A DNA stretch of 64,000 bases from Chitinophaga qingshengii (GTDB lineage: Bacteria > Bacteroidota > Bacteroidia > Chitinophagales > Chitinophagaceae), in contig NZ_JACVFC010000001.1 in the NCBI RefSeq assembly GCF_014529935.1, forward strand, positions 1,674,001 through 1,738,000. The letters are read 5' to 3'. The notes under the pieces were generated by a model. The model did no database searches. It was given only the letters and a program-made list of their open reading frames with translations, and had not been told where the DNA came from. How positions within the stretch are numbered: the stretch's first letter is position 1; the number at the start of each line of letters is the position of its first letter. This document shows, one piece after another, positions 42,807 through 51,778 of the stretch. The translations under genes and the position numbers were made by a program.

Positions 42807-44315
42807 TTATCTATCCCTGTAAGATACACTCACTATTTTACCAATATCGCCGGAGAACGACTGGTATAATTGTAAAGGAGCATTAGCGTCCGGCACATGA
42901 TAGATATCCAACATACCTGAGCTGGAGGGGGCATCCGGCTCATAGGTACAGACGATCAGTTTTTTAGCAAGTTCCTGGTATCGGCTGGCATTGGCAGTAC
43001 CATCATAGGTAAAAATGAACTGCTGGAACTTTATCAGCGAAATAGCCCTTGTGCCGTAATCCTTCATGAGTATACTACGGTTGTTGACAGGATCATATTC
43101 ATAGAGTTTTCCGCCTGCACTATAGAACAGGTACCCGAGATCGGAACTTACGGCGAACTGGGTAGCTCCGGAGATATCGTCCCCGGTTATTTCGCTGTAG
43201 TAGTGCTGGGTACCAATGAGGGTAAACCGGGCAAGGTACCTTTTGTTATTCAGCCTGTCCTGTAATACGGCAAATACTTCTCCGCCGTTAAAGGGTACAT
43301 GTTTCAGGTACAGCAGATCTTTACCCGTGTTAAAATCGAAGAGGGTGCTATTCGTATAGGGGATACAGGTAGTACCATTCCCCGGATACCGGTAAAAAGT
43401 CCCCTTATCTGTATCAAATAATACGCAGGTACTCAAAGCTGAAATTGACTGCTTGAAAGTAGCCCAACCGGAAGCAGAAAATCTTTTACCATCCGCTGTA
43501 TTGTTGACCGGACCGACATACGAGTTCCTTAGAATGGCATAGACATTTTTATTGAGTGTTAATAGCCCATCTTTCGTGAGGAGGGTGCTGAACCGGGCGC
43601 CACTCCAGTCAGTTACTGCAGCCGGTACGTATTTTTTCATGTCATTGGCCGGACTGTATTCCAGCGTGTCCTGTCCCAGGTATACAAATTGTTTGCTGGT
43701 AGCTACAAAGGTGACATATATATCCTGTCCGGGGCGAGGGAAGTCTGAAATGGCGGTTTCCACAAATACAGGCGCACCTACAGGCGTGTAAGCAGTTCCA
43801 ACTGTTTTCAGAATGTCAGGATAAACCGTATCCCTGTTGCCCAAATGAGACACCATGCTTAACCGGCTGTCGCCATTCCCTACATCAGACAACAATAACC
43901 AGCCTTCAAAACTGGGTGTAGTCATGGTTACATAAAAATAAGCATCCGTGAATACCCCGGTTCGTTTATCCGTTACACGGTAGTACATATAGTAAGTACC
44001 GAAACGGCGTAACCGGATAGCGGCATCCAGGTTCCTGGTAGTAGCAATAGTATCGGGTATCCATGAATAGCCCAGCACGTGATCGGCGACCCACAGGTAG
44101 GAATAGTTAGTAGTATCTTCCTGTTGCTCTTGGGTAAAAGACAGTAGTGGATTAACTTTCAGCCTGTCACCATAACTTACTGTGTAACTGCTGTCTATAC
44201 CGGTAATAATAATCCTGTTAATGGACTCATACTGGTAATTGCCTTTGTCCTTCATACAGGCAACCTGCAGGAAAGTGGCCATGAGCCATAAATGTATATA
44301 GTGCCGTTTACGCAT
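42807..44315 (-). CDS. PKD-like family lipoprotein
   Basis: 502 residues. A lipoprotein signal ends at LQVACMKD. The first 130 residues have a PKD-like beta-sandwich layout (GDRLKVNPLLSFTQEQQEDTTNYSYLWV), the rest is beta-rich and may be a propeller (repeated SDLGYLFYSAGGKLYEYDP-like segments). Proteins like this commonly end SusC-SusD-DUF4843 operons in Bacteroidota. It should be a surface lipoprotein that binds the same ligand as the SusCD pair. The ligand is unknown. Confidence 0.78.
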   Translation of the reverse strand: MRKRHYIHLWLMATFLQVACMKDKGNYQYESINRIIITGIDSSYTVSYGDRLKVNPLLSFTQEQQEDTTNYSYLWVADHVLGYSWIPDTIATTRNLDAAIRLRRFGTYYMYYRVTDKRTGVFTDAYFYVTMTTPSFEGWLLLSDVGNGDSRLSMVSHLGNRDTVYPDILKTVGTAYTPVGAPVFVETAISDFPRPGQDIYVTFVATSKQFVYLGQDTLEYSPANDMKKYVPAAVTDWSGARFSTLLTKDGLLTLNKNVYAILRNSYVGPVNNTADGKRFSASGWATFKQSISALSTCVLFDTDKGTFYRYPGNGTTCIPYTNSTLFDFNTGKDLLYLKHVPFNGGEVFAVLQDRLNNKRYLARFTLIGTQHYYSEITGDDISGATQFAVSSDLGYLFYSAGGKLYEYDPVNNRSILMKDYGTRAISLIKFQQFIFTYDGTANASRYQELAKKLIVCTYEPDAPSSSGMLDIYHVPDANAPLQLYQSFSGDIGKIVSVSYRDR

Positions 44316-44342
44316 GTTGTCGGTTTCTGATAATGAAAAACA

Positions 44343-44846
44343 TTATTGGATAATGGTAACCCTGAGTCGGGTGACCGAACGGGGATCATTACCAACGGGA
44401 GACGTATTCACCGGCAAATTCGCCGCGAAATGCTCATTGGATCCTAACTTGAGTATCAGCGTGACGGTTTTACCCTTCAAATCGGGGGATCGCTTAATGC
44501 GAAGGTGCCGCGTAGTTTGTATACTATCTGCCGGAATATAAAAACTATCTGCCGGAGGCAGCACATAATCCCGGTTCACCACAGCGGTGCTGCTATCTGA
44601 TATCAACAGCTTAAATGGCCTATCGACAGAGGCCATTTGTCCTACTATGGCAAAACGAAGAGGCAGGGAGGTATCCTGTTGTACCCTGCTTTTCGTAAAG
44701 TCAATAATACTGGTATCTGACTGAAAGGCCCAATATCCCGGTATATACATGTAGATGCTGTTACCGCCTTCATAACCCATTAGCCCTTCCTTTTTGCAGG
44801 CAACGAAACACCAGAGGAGACATATCAACACACTGATCTTTTTCAT
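44343..44846 (-). CDS. DUF4843-type lipoprotein
   Basis: 167 residues. Lipoprotein signal (MKKISVLICLLWCFVACKKE, Cys17). The body has the pattern seen in DUF4843 proteins: NSIYMYIPGY, a short strand-rich middle (SLPLRFAIVGQMA) and KGKTVTLILKLGSNEHF. These small surface lipoproteins follow SusD in many Bacteroidota uptake loci. Ten bases separate it from SusD. No enzyme motif. Confidence 0.75.
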   Translation of the reverse strand: MKKISVLICLLWCFVACKKEGLMGYEGGNSIYMYIPGYWAFQSDTSIIDFTKSRVQQDTSLPLRFAIVGQMASVDRPFKLLISDSSTAVVNRDYVLPPADSFYIPADSIQTTRHLRIKRSPDLKGKTVTLILKLGSNEHFAANLPVNTSPVGNDPRSVTRLRVTIIQ

Positions 44847-44856
44847 ACATGTTATT

Positions 44857-46287
44857 TTAGCGGAATGAGGTTTCGGATAACGGTAACGGTACTACGTACT
44901 GTGCGCTGGTCATGCGGGTAGTACCACCACCGAAGCCATTGATGACAACGGATTGATTAATCCGTTTGTAGTAGTAGAACAATTGTCCTTCTCCCCAAAA
45001 CTCCTTCTGGTACTCCTTTGTCAGTTGGGCTTGCCGGTCCCCGTTTATTGTCAGCTTAGACAGGCCCCGGTTAGCGCGTACCGTGTTAAGCAACTCAGCA
45101 GCGCTATTATCGTCGGCAGCACCTTCAGCAGCGATGTAATACATTTCCGACATTCTTATTTCCGGTTGCAAATGCCGGAAAAGTTGACCAGGATCCGATA
45201 CATCTTCATATTTATAAAAGGTTTTATCGAGCCTGTTGGAAGTTGGATCTATTATAAACCAGGACCGGTAGCGGTAATCATTCAGATCACGTTCATAGAT
45301 ATCATCCAGACGGCCGGAGGCCGGGATGAGTATCTGCCACTCCGGTTTAGATGCCAGGAACCAGGCTTGCCGGACGGTGTACAGGTTGATATTCTCTAGG
45401 CCGAACAGCACTTCAGACGAAAATACTTTGTCGGGATTGGCTATGCCCGGCGCAGTTGAAGCACCGGGACTCCAGGGAAACCAGGTGCCTGCGTCCGTGA
45501 TCACAGCAGTAGCCACATCCCTGGCGGCTATGATATTCCCCTGGTATAATAATACCCTCGCATTCAAGGCACGTGCAGCAAAATAATTCATACGGCGGTT
45601 ACGTAAACTGAAGAATACATCCTCACCCGAAGCGGCTATACGTACTCCCTGCGTACGAACGGGGTCTTTCTCCAATAAAGTAACAGCATGCGCAACATCC
45701 GCCAGTATATTAGACATCACTTTATTGGCTGGCAGGAAAGGTTGTACCTCCCATTTCGGTGCAGTAGGATAAGGAATAGCTGTTTTCGCTGAGTCAGTTT
45801 TGTATACCGGTCCAAAAAGGCGCAGCAGGTCGAAGGTAATAAACCCGCGGAGACCATAGGCTTCTCCCAGCATCAGCAGTCTTTCCTCCTGCGGGACCTT
45901 ACTACTGTCCGATTCCAGTTGACTGATAAAAGTGTTCAGATTCAGTATGGCAGTATAACTACTATCCCACAACGTAGTGATATACTTTTTTGCATCCGCA
46001 TCATGGTAGTTATAATGGGCAATCTGTCGAAACGGGTGATTATATACTTGTGTGATGTTATAATACTGCGCCAATACGTCCAGTGTAGTACAGGAATACT
46101 GGCCGCCATAAAGCGCCGGTTTAGCCAGGTTGAGGTATACACCATTCAGCGCACTACGGATGGTAGCGCGGTCACCGTAAACGGTACCTTCCAGCAGCCG
46201 GTCTTCCGGTTGTATCTCCAGGTATTTATTACAGGATACCAGGAAGGTTGTAAAGGCCAGAGCCAAAATACATATTACACGTTGCAT
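44857..46287 (-). CDS. SusD/RagB-family outer-membrane lipoprotein
   Basis: 476 residues. Signal ends at TTFLVSCNKYLEIQPED, with the lipid Cys at 19 and the usual SusD opening. The helical TPR-like body binds the nutrient at the cell surface and closes over SusC. SusD proteins near the family mean in length. It starts nine bases after the SusC stop, so the pair is tightly coupled. The ligand cannot be inferred, because no glycoside hydrolase or peptidase is in the operon. Confidence 0.93.
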   Translation of the reverse strand: MQRVICILALAFTTFLVSCNKYLEIQPEDRLLEGTVYGDRATIRSALNGVYLNLAKPALYGGQYSCTTLDVLAQYYNITQVYNHPFRQIAHYNYHDADAKKYITTLWDSSYTAILNLNTFISQLESDSSKVPQEERLLMLGEAYGLRGFITFDLLRLFGPVYKTDSAKTAIPYPTAPKWEVQPFLPANKVMSNILADVAHAVTLLEKDPVRTQGVRIAASGEDVFFSLRNRRMNYFAARALNARVLLYQGNIIAARDVATAVITDAGTWFPWSPGASTAPGIANPDKVFSSEVLFGLENINLYTVRQAWFLASKPEWQILIPASGRLDDIYERDLNDYRYRSWFIIDPTSNRLDKTFYKYEDVSDPGQLFRHLQPEIRMSEMYYIAAEGAADDNSAAELLNTVRANRGLSKLTINGDRQAQLTKEYQKEFWGEGQLFYYYKRINQSVVINGFGGGTTRMTSAQYVVPLPLSETSFR

Positions 46288-46296
46288 AACTGGCGA

Positions 46297-49200
46297 TTAA
46301 AAGAAAGCATTGAGATTAAAAGACACTGCCTTGCTGAACGGATATTCAATTCCTCTCTCTGATTGAATAGTTGACAACCGGAAAACATCATTCATAATCA
46401 ATTCCAGCCGGAGCCCCTGCAATTTGCAGCGGTGCATCCAGCGATGTTTGTTGGCATACATTTCATATCCTGTGCTGATGGATTCTCCCGAGAGATAACT
46501 TTCGTGCTGGAGAAAACGGGAAGATATGGGTGTATTATCTGTAATACTGATTCCTTTAAATGCTGCCTGGTCACCCGGTTGTTTCCAGCGCAGCGCCAGG
46601 GCGCGTTTATCCTGGTTATTAGCCAGATCAGCAAAAGAGATATTTTCCACTTTGGAATAGAGCGCCTGGTTCATGATCAGCTGCCGTACACTGTAACGGA
46701 GATTGATTCCCAGCCGGAAACCTTTATAGGTAAAGTTAGAGCTGACAACACCCTGTACCAGCGGTCTGCCATCGCCTACCGGTGAGATGTCTGCAGGGTC
46801 GTAAATAAAGGTATGGGTACCATCTTTTTTCAGGAACAATTCCTGGCCGGAGACCGGATCGATGCCCAACGAGCGGACCGCCCACAGCTCATCAGGGCCA
46901 TAGCCATCCAGGTAACGTTGCAGTGAATTGTACTGCAAAGCGGAATCGTTCAGGTTTTTGAGCAGGTTGGAGAATCCGCCGTACCGGCTCTTATAGAAAG
47001 CCCCCATCACCCCGAGGGTCCACTGGATATTTTTCTCCTGTTTGTAGACCGGTGAAAAATGAATGTTCGCTTCTACTCCCCTGCTAAGGAGAGAGCCCAC
47101 GTTGAAAGCGTAAGTCGCCACTCCAACGGATGCCGGTTTGGTACCTACTACCACCAGTGGATTCGTATATTTTTCGTAGACATCGATCGTCGCCATCAGG
47201 CGGTTATTCCACAAACCTGCATCCAGACCAATATTGGTGCTGCGGGTACGTTGCCATTGCAATAAAGGATTACCCAGTTGCTGCATATAGAGCCCTTGTC
47301 CAAATACATTGTTATCCTTTTCAAACCCGAATACAGAGGTGGATACATAGGTACCCAGCGATTGATTACCGGTCATACCGATATTGGCGCGTATACGCAG
47401 ATTATTTAACCAGGTCAGCTTTTGCACTTCCAGTTCATTGCTGACGTTCCATCCGGCGCCTATTGACCAGAAAGGAGCGTATTTTTTTTCGGAACCGAAG
47501 ACGGTGGAGCCATCCAGCCGGTAGGTAGCATCAATATAATAACGGCTTTTATAAGCGTAGTTAATACTGGCCAATGCGTTGACACGCCGCGCTTTTGTTT
47601 TCTGAAAAACCGGTTTGGAGGAAAAGGGATAGCTACCGGCGTTAGCGGGATTGGGGCGTACGCCGGAGGGGAAACCCACGGCAGAAAAGCCGGTCACCGT
47701 TTGGCCTTGCTCCTGTATTTCCGAGCGCAGATTACCATTGATGCTGTGTACCTCATTCAGTACCTTCCGGTAGGTGAGCATGAGATTGCCCTGATAAGAG
47801 AAAGCATCCGTGCGGGTTTCGGTGTATTGTCCTTTCTGGTTGGCGGCCATTCCCTCAAACTGTGTATTATCGGAGGGGACAAAGACAACTGATTTACCAC
47901 TGTTTTTAGCTAGTTGAAAGCCTCCGGAGATCCGCCATGATGGTGCAACATCGTAAATCAGGTTCAACAGGTCCTGCAGCAACAGGCTAGTAGTGTTGTT
48001 TTCGCCTCCCAGCCGGGTATTATACAAAGGATTAGCTACACGAAGGGTATCAAAGTCGTTGTTGTCGGTCACTACTCTGAAAACTTCCAGGTACCGGTCA
48101 GTATTCAGACTGCCGTCCGCTTTCTTTTTGCGGTAGTAGGGGCTGAGTTTTACATAATCACTGAAAGCGCCATAAGGAGATTCGTTGGCATCAGCACCGT
48201 TGATATAAAGTGAATTAGCCACTTTTATCTTTCCTCTTTGGTAGTTCAGGTCTATCATAGCGCCGGCTGTTTTCCGGTCGGAGCCTTTCATCACGCCATT
48301 CAATCCCCGGTAATTCAGACCGATGTTATACTGAAATTCATTGTTGCCGCCGCCGGCATTTACCGAGTGGGCCTGTGTAAAACTGTTGCGGAGCGGAGCA
48401 GTAAGCCAATAACTGTTCACACCGCTGACTACTTCCGCCAGGCGTTGGTTGTAAAGGTTATCATTATTAATACTGCCGGCATAAAAGCCCGGTTCATACA
48501 ACCCTGACAGACGTTGAAATTCCAGGAGTTCGGCGGCATTCATCATATTATAATCACCGAGCACCGGTGCTTCCAGCCGCATAGTAGTGCTATAGGAAAT
48601 GCGTAGTTCTCCTGGTTTGGGTCTCACGGTTTCTACCACTACTACCCCATTAGCCGCCCTTGAACCGTATAACGCCGTAGAGGCAGCATCTTTCAGCAAA
48701 GTAACGGAAGCGACCCTGTTCATATCCAGATCGATGATCTGTTGCAGTGTGGTTTCCATGCCATTGAGGATAAACAGCGGTTGATTAGGATCGTTGGAGA
48801 ACTGGTCTCTTACGGTATTGGAAGAAAGTCCTGTTTTTCCCCTGACTTCCACCCGGGGTATTTGGTTAGGATTGGAACCGGCTATATTATTGGGTATTAT
48901 CAGAAATGAAGGGTCCAGTGTTTTCAGGCTTTCCAGTATGTTGAGTGTACCGATGCGGCGTAGTTCCTGGCCGGTGAAAGTTGCCGTGGCCCCGGAGAAG
49001 ATGGTTTTGTTGCGATGAAACATCCCCGTAGTAATGGTCACATCCCCCATAGTTTTGATGGTGGTGGTTAATTGTATTATTTTATGTCCATTCCAGGGTT
49101 GTATTTCCCGGGGGAGATGACCAACAAAGGAGACCAAAATGACTGTGCTTTCATGGGGAACCGTCAGCGTAAAATTGCCGGAGCCATCGGAGGTAGCGCC

Positions 49201-49611
49201 TATACGCGTTCCTTTCACCGCGATGGTGGCGCCGGGCAGCGGTTCCCCGTTTTCATTGGTTACCTGTCCCTGCAACAGCGAACCAGCCGGCGATGCAGGC
49301 AGCGGACTTTCTTCTTTTAATTGCCGGATGATAATCGTTTTATCCGGGCGGATTTCATAGGTCAGCATAACCGGCCGCAGGTATTTGTCGAGGATTGTAT
49401 TGATGGAGGCGTCCTTTACCGATACGTCGATGCGTTTATTTTGCGGCAGCATGTTGTTATTATACACAAAGCGATAGCCAGTTTGTTTCCGGATCTGTTT
49501 AAACAGGTGGGGAAACGTCATATCCTTCCCGGACAACGTGATCTGAGCATAACAAACGGAAGCCACCAGGCAACCTGCCATTAACAGTAGGCAATAAATT
49601 CTCATCATCAA
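46297..49611 (-). CDS. SusC/RagA TonB-dependent receptor with STN domain
   Basis: 1104 residues. Signal peptide (about 1-22), then an STN domain (about 25-95; FPHLFKQIRKQTGYRFVYNN), a carboxypeptidase-regulatory-like domain (about 113-190; GQVTNENGEPLPGATIAVKG), a TonB plug with the SusC-type motif, and a long barrel. An STN domain signals to a FecR protein across the periplasm, and a FecR gene lies 26 bases upstream. It would pull a SusD-bound ligand in with TonB energy. Three start codons in a row (MMMR) leave the exact start open. Confidence 0.95.
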   Translation of the reverse strand: MMMRIYCLLLMAGCLVASVCYAQITLSGKDMTFPHLFKQIRKQTGYRFVYNNNMLPQNKRIDVSVKDASINTILDKYLRPVMLTYEIRPDKTIIIRQLKEESPLPASPAGSLLQGQVTNENGEPLPGATIAVKGTRIGATSDGSGNFTLTVPHESTVILVSFVGHLPREIQPWNGHKIIQLTTTIKTMGDVTITTGMFHRNKTIFSGATATFTGQELRRIGTLNILESLKTLDPSFLIIPNNIAGSNPNQIPRVEVRGKTGLSSNTVRDQFSNDPNQPLFILNGMETTLQQIIDLDMNRVASVTLLKDAASTALYGSRAANGVVVVETVRPKPGELRISYSTTMRLEAPVLGDYNMMNAAELLEFQRLSGLYEPGFYAGSINNDNLYNQRLAEVVSGVNSYWLTAPLRNSFTQAHSVNAGGGNNEFQYNIGLNYRGLNGVMKGSDRKTAGAMIDLNYQRGKIKVANSLYINGADANESPYGAFSDYVKLSPYYRKKKADGSLNTDRYLEVFRVVTDNNDFDTLRVANPLYNTRLGGENNTTSLLLQDLLNLIYDVAPSWRISGGFQLAKNSGKSVVFVPSDNTQFEGMAANQKGQYTETRTDAFSYQGNLMLTYRKVLNEVHSINGNLRSEIQEQGQTVTGFSAVGFPSGVRPNPANAGSYPFSSKPVFQKTKARRVNALASINYAYKSRYYIDATYRLDGSTVFGSEKKYAPFWSIGAGWNVSNELEVQKLTWLNNLRIRANIGMTGNQSLGTYVSTSVFGFEKDNNVFGQGLYMQQLGNPLLQWQRTRSTNIGLDAGLWNNRLMATIDVYEKYTNPLVVVGTKPASVGVATYAFNVGSLLSRGVEANIHFSPVYKQEKNIQWTLGVMGAFYKSRYGGFSNLLKNLNDSALQYNSLQRYLDGYGPDELWAVRSLGIDPVSGQELFLKKDGTHTFIYDPADISPVGDGRPLVQGVVSSNFTYKGFRLGINLRYSVRQLIMNQALYSKVENISFADLANNQDKRALALRWKQPGDQAAFKGISITDNTPISSRFLQHESYLSGESISTGYEMYANKHRWMHRCKLQGLRLELIMNDVFRLSTIQSERGIEYPFSKAVSFNLNAFF

Positions 49612-49637
49612 TAAAACTGCTATGCGCGGTATGTGAT

Positions 49638-50780
49638 TTAATGTTTCACTTCTCTGGCCCTGATGATATTTCCTTCCCTGGAAAAGTTCACCGCTCCGGT
49701 AGCCGCCAATTCTGACAATACTTTGTCCAGTGAAGCAGAGCGGGCAATGACCGCACTGAATTGCAGATCTGCCACTTTGCCTTCCGCTTCAAATTGCACA
49801 TTGTACCATCTTGATAACAACCGGAAAATGGCTGACAATCTTTCGTTTTCAAAGTTAAAATACCCGTTTTTCCAGGCTATTACCTGTTCTATATCGGCTT
49901 CTTTTACGGGGATGTTTGTTGCAGGCTGGTGACTGACGGTTGCCTGTTGACCCGGTCGTAAGGTGACGGTCGTGTTATTACTGTTCACCACGCTGATTTT
50001 GCCGGACACCAGGGTAGTAAGCGTATATGGCTCTTCGTTATAGGCGCTGATATTAAATGCCGTACCCAACACCTGCACGGTTTCGTGGGGAGTAGACACC
50101 GAGAAGGGTCTTTTATCCGGCTGCACTTCCATGTATACTTCGCCGGTGACCTCAATCTGTCTTTCGTTACCGGAGAAAACGGCAGGATACCTGACAGTAG
50201 AACCAGCATTGATCCATAGGTGGGTGCCATCCGGCAGGATGAGTTTAAATTGTCCGCCGACGGCCGTCCGCAGGGTGTTGTAGGTAAGCGTGCCGGAGGC
50301 GGGGCTGGCGGCTGTATACGTGAGCTGAGCGCCTTGTTGCACCACATGGGCTCCGTCCTGGCTCATCACTTTGTTGCCGTTGCTGTCCAATGGTACCTGG
50401 GACTGGTCTCCCAGGATCAGTACCGCTCCGCCCGGTTGCACGACGGCCAATGGTGCGGGGCGGTCCTTTTTTAGCAGGAGCATGGTACCCACAGCGCCCA
50501 ACAACAATACTGCTGCGGCCACAGCCAGCCATCGCCGGATGTTCAGTTGTTTTACTTTTGTCCGGCGTGCAGTGATATTGTTGAAAATCTGTTCCCTTAA
50601 TACGATATCTTCCCCTGCTGTCAGCGGTTGTTCCCAGATTTCAGCCACTATCTGCTCCAGTTCGGGCAAGCAGGCGCCTTCGCTGATCATACTGAACAAC
50701 AGTTCCTTTTCAGGAGCAGTGATCGTATCAGCCAGGTATTTATCTGTCAGTTGACGGAACAATTCCGATGTCTCATGCAT
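49638..50780 (-). CDS. FecR-family anti-sigma factor
   Basis: 380 residues: cytoplasmic sigma-binding head (about 1-82), one span (about 83-101), FecR domain (LPDGTHLWINAGSTVRYPAV, GEVYMEVQPDKRPF) and a C-terminal DUF4974/STN-like part (FENERLSAIFRLLSRWYNV). It should hold the ECF sigma factor encoded 33 bases upstream until the SusC STN domain reports ligand. It is about as long as, and strongly similar to, the second FecR copy at 41499-42644. Confidence 0.94.
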   Translation of the reverse strand: MHETSELFRQLTDKYLADTITAPEKELLFSMISEGACLPELEQIVAEIWEQPLTAGEDIVLREQIFNNITARRTKVKQLNIRRWLAVAAAVLLLGAVGTMLLLKKDRPAPLAVVQPGGAVLILGDQSQVPLDSNGNKVMSQDGAHVVQQGAQLTYTAASPASGTLTYNTLRTAVGGQFKLILPDGTHLWINAGSTVRYPAVFSGNERQIEVTGEVYMEVQPDKRPFSVSTPHETVQVLGTAFNISAYNEEPYTLTTLVSGKISVVNSNNTTVTLRPGQQATVSHQPATNIPVKEADIEQVIAWKNGYFNFENERLSAIFRLLSRWYNVQFEAEGKVADLQFSAVIARSASLDKVLSELAATGAVNFSREGNIIRAREVKH

Positions 50781-50813
50781 AACTATTCTATTATATGCCG
50801 CAAAAATTCTTTT

Positions 50814-51407
50814 TTAATCGATGACCCTGCTAAGCAGCCAGATAATGAGCAACGTATGTCCGCCTCTTTCATGAATATAGGCTTTCAGCGTGTGCAGCGC
50901 TCTGATGATGTGGCTTTTTACGGTGGCAGGGCTGATATTCATCTGCTCCGCTATCTGTGCATGGGTAAGACCCTTTTCCCGACTGAGTTTATATACCTGT
51001 AATTGTTGCGGGGGGAGCCGGGTGAGGGCCTCCTGTATCAGCAGCGATGTTTGTTTGTATTCCATCACCATTTCAGGCGTCAGCTGGTCCTCCAGCGGAA
51101 GGTCATCTGCCAGCATTACAGCTTCCGTGGCTTTCTTTTTCAACTGGCTCAGGATGGTATTCCTGGCCACGATGAACAACCATGCATCGAAGTTTTCGAC
51201 CTGAGGCAGGTGAGCCCGTTTTTCCCATAAACGGATAAACACCAGTTGCACCGCTTCGCGGGCATCATCGGGATCCCTAAGCATAGACCGGGCAACCTGG
51301 TAAATACGATTCCAGTGATGATCAAAAATGGAGCGGTAGGCACGTTCATCACCTCCTGCAACGCTTACCAGCAGGGATGATTCGTCGTATGATCTCGTGA
51401 TAGGCAA
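50814..51407 (-). CDS. ECF-type RNA polymerase sigma factor
   Basis: 197 residues. Region 2 (about 15-85; DERAYRSIFDHHWNRIYQVA, ARNTILSQLKKK) and region 4 (about 125-175; LPPQQLQVYKLSREKGLTHA, then NISPATVKSHIIRALHTLKA) are clear. The tail (HTLLIIWLLSRVID) is hydrophobic and resembles the C-terminal extension of Bacteroidota ECF factors. It should direct transcription of the FecR-SusC-SusD operon. Confidence 0.94.
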   Translation of the reverse strand: MPITRSYDESSLLVSVAGGDERAYRSIFDHHWNRIYQVARSMLRDPDDAREAVQLVFIRLWEKRAHLPQVENFDAWLFIVARNTILSQLKKKATEAVMLADDLPLEDQLTPEMVMEYKQTSLLIQEALTRLPPQQLQVYKLSREKGLTHAQIAEQMNISPATVKSHIIRALHTLKAYIHERGGHTLLIIWLLSRVID

Positions 51408-51778
51408 TGTGGATAAAAGATTAAAAGACTCTATCTAAAATAATTAAAAAAGCAATCTCTTATCATATATAAATATATACAATACATGCCATACTTCGGG
51501 GATTTTGAAGCAGGAAAGTGGTCAGGTAAATAAAGAAGCCGGCACCAAGGTCCACAGGCGTCAAATATGCCCTTTAGGAAAAGTTGTAATGGCCGAAAGG
51601 CAGACTACAATAATTAACAAGAGCATCAGGACGAATTCAGTAATTGTAACGACTTGCATGGGATACTTTTTTAAGGTTAGAAAATTATTTTTCTATTTTT
51701 ATACTAAACAGTTTAACTATAAATAGGTTGACTAAACGTAATTTTTTGACTTCCACGTTATTCACTCATTTTTGACCT
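51408..51778. other. Intergenic region upstream of the ECF sigma and the GxGYxYP gene
   Basis: 371 bases between divergent genes. A 73-codon frame on the plus strand (51505-51726) does not look coding. The right half is AT-rich. No hairpin or clear promoter box beyond chance is seen. Confidence 0.4.

Noticed and set aside
51505..51726. A 73-codon plus-strand ORF between sigma and the GxGYxYP gene
   Set aside because: No domain, no promoter, and amino-acid use like random AT-rich DNA.
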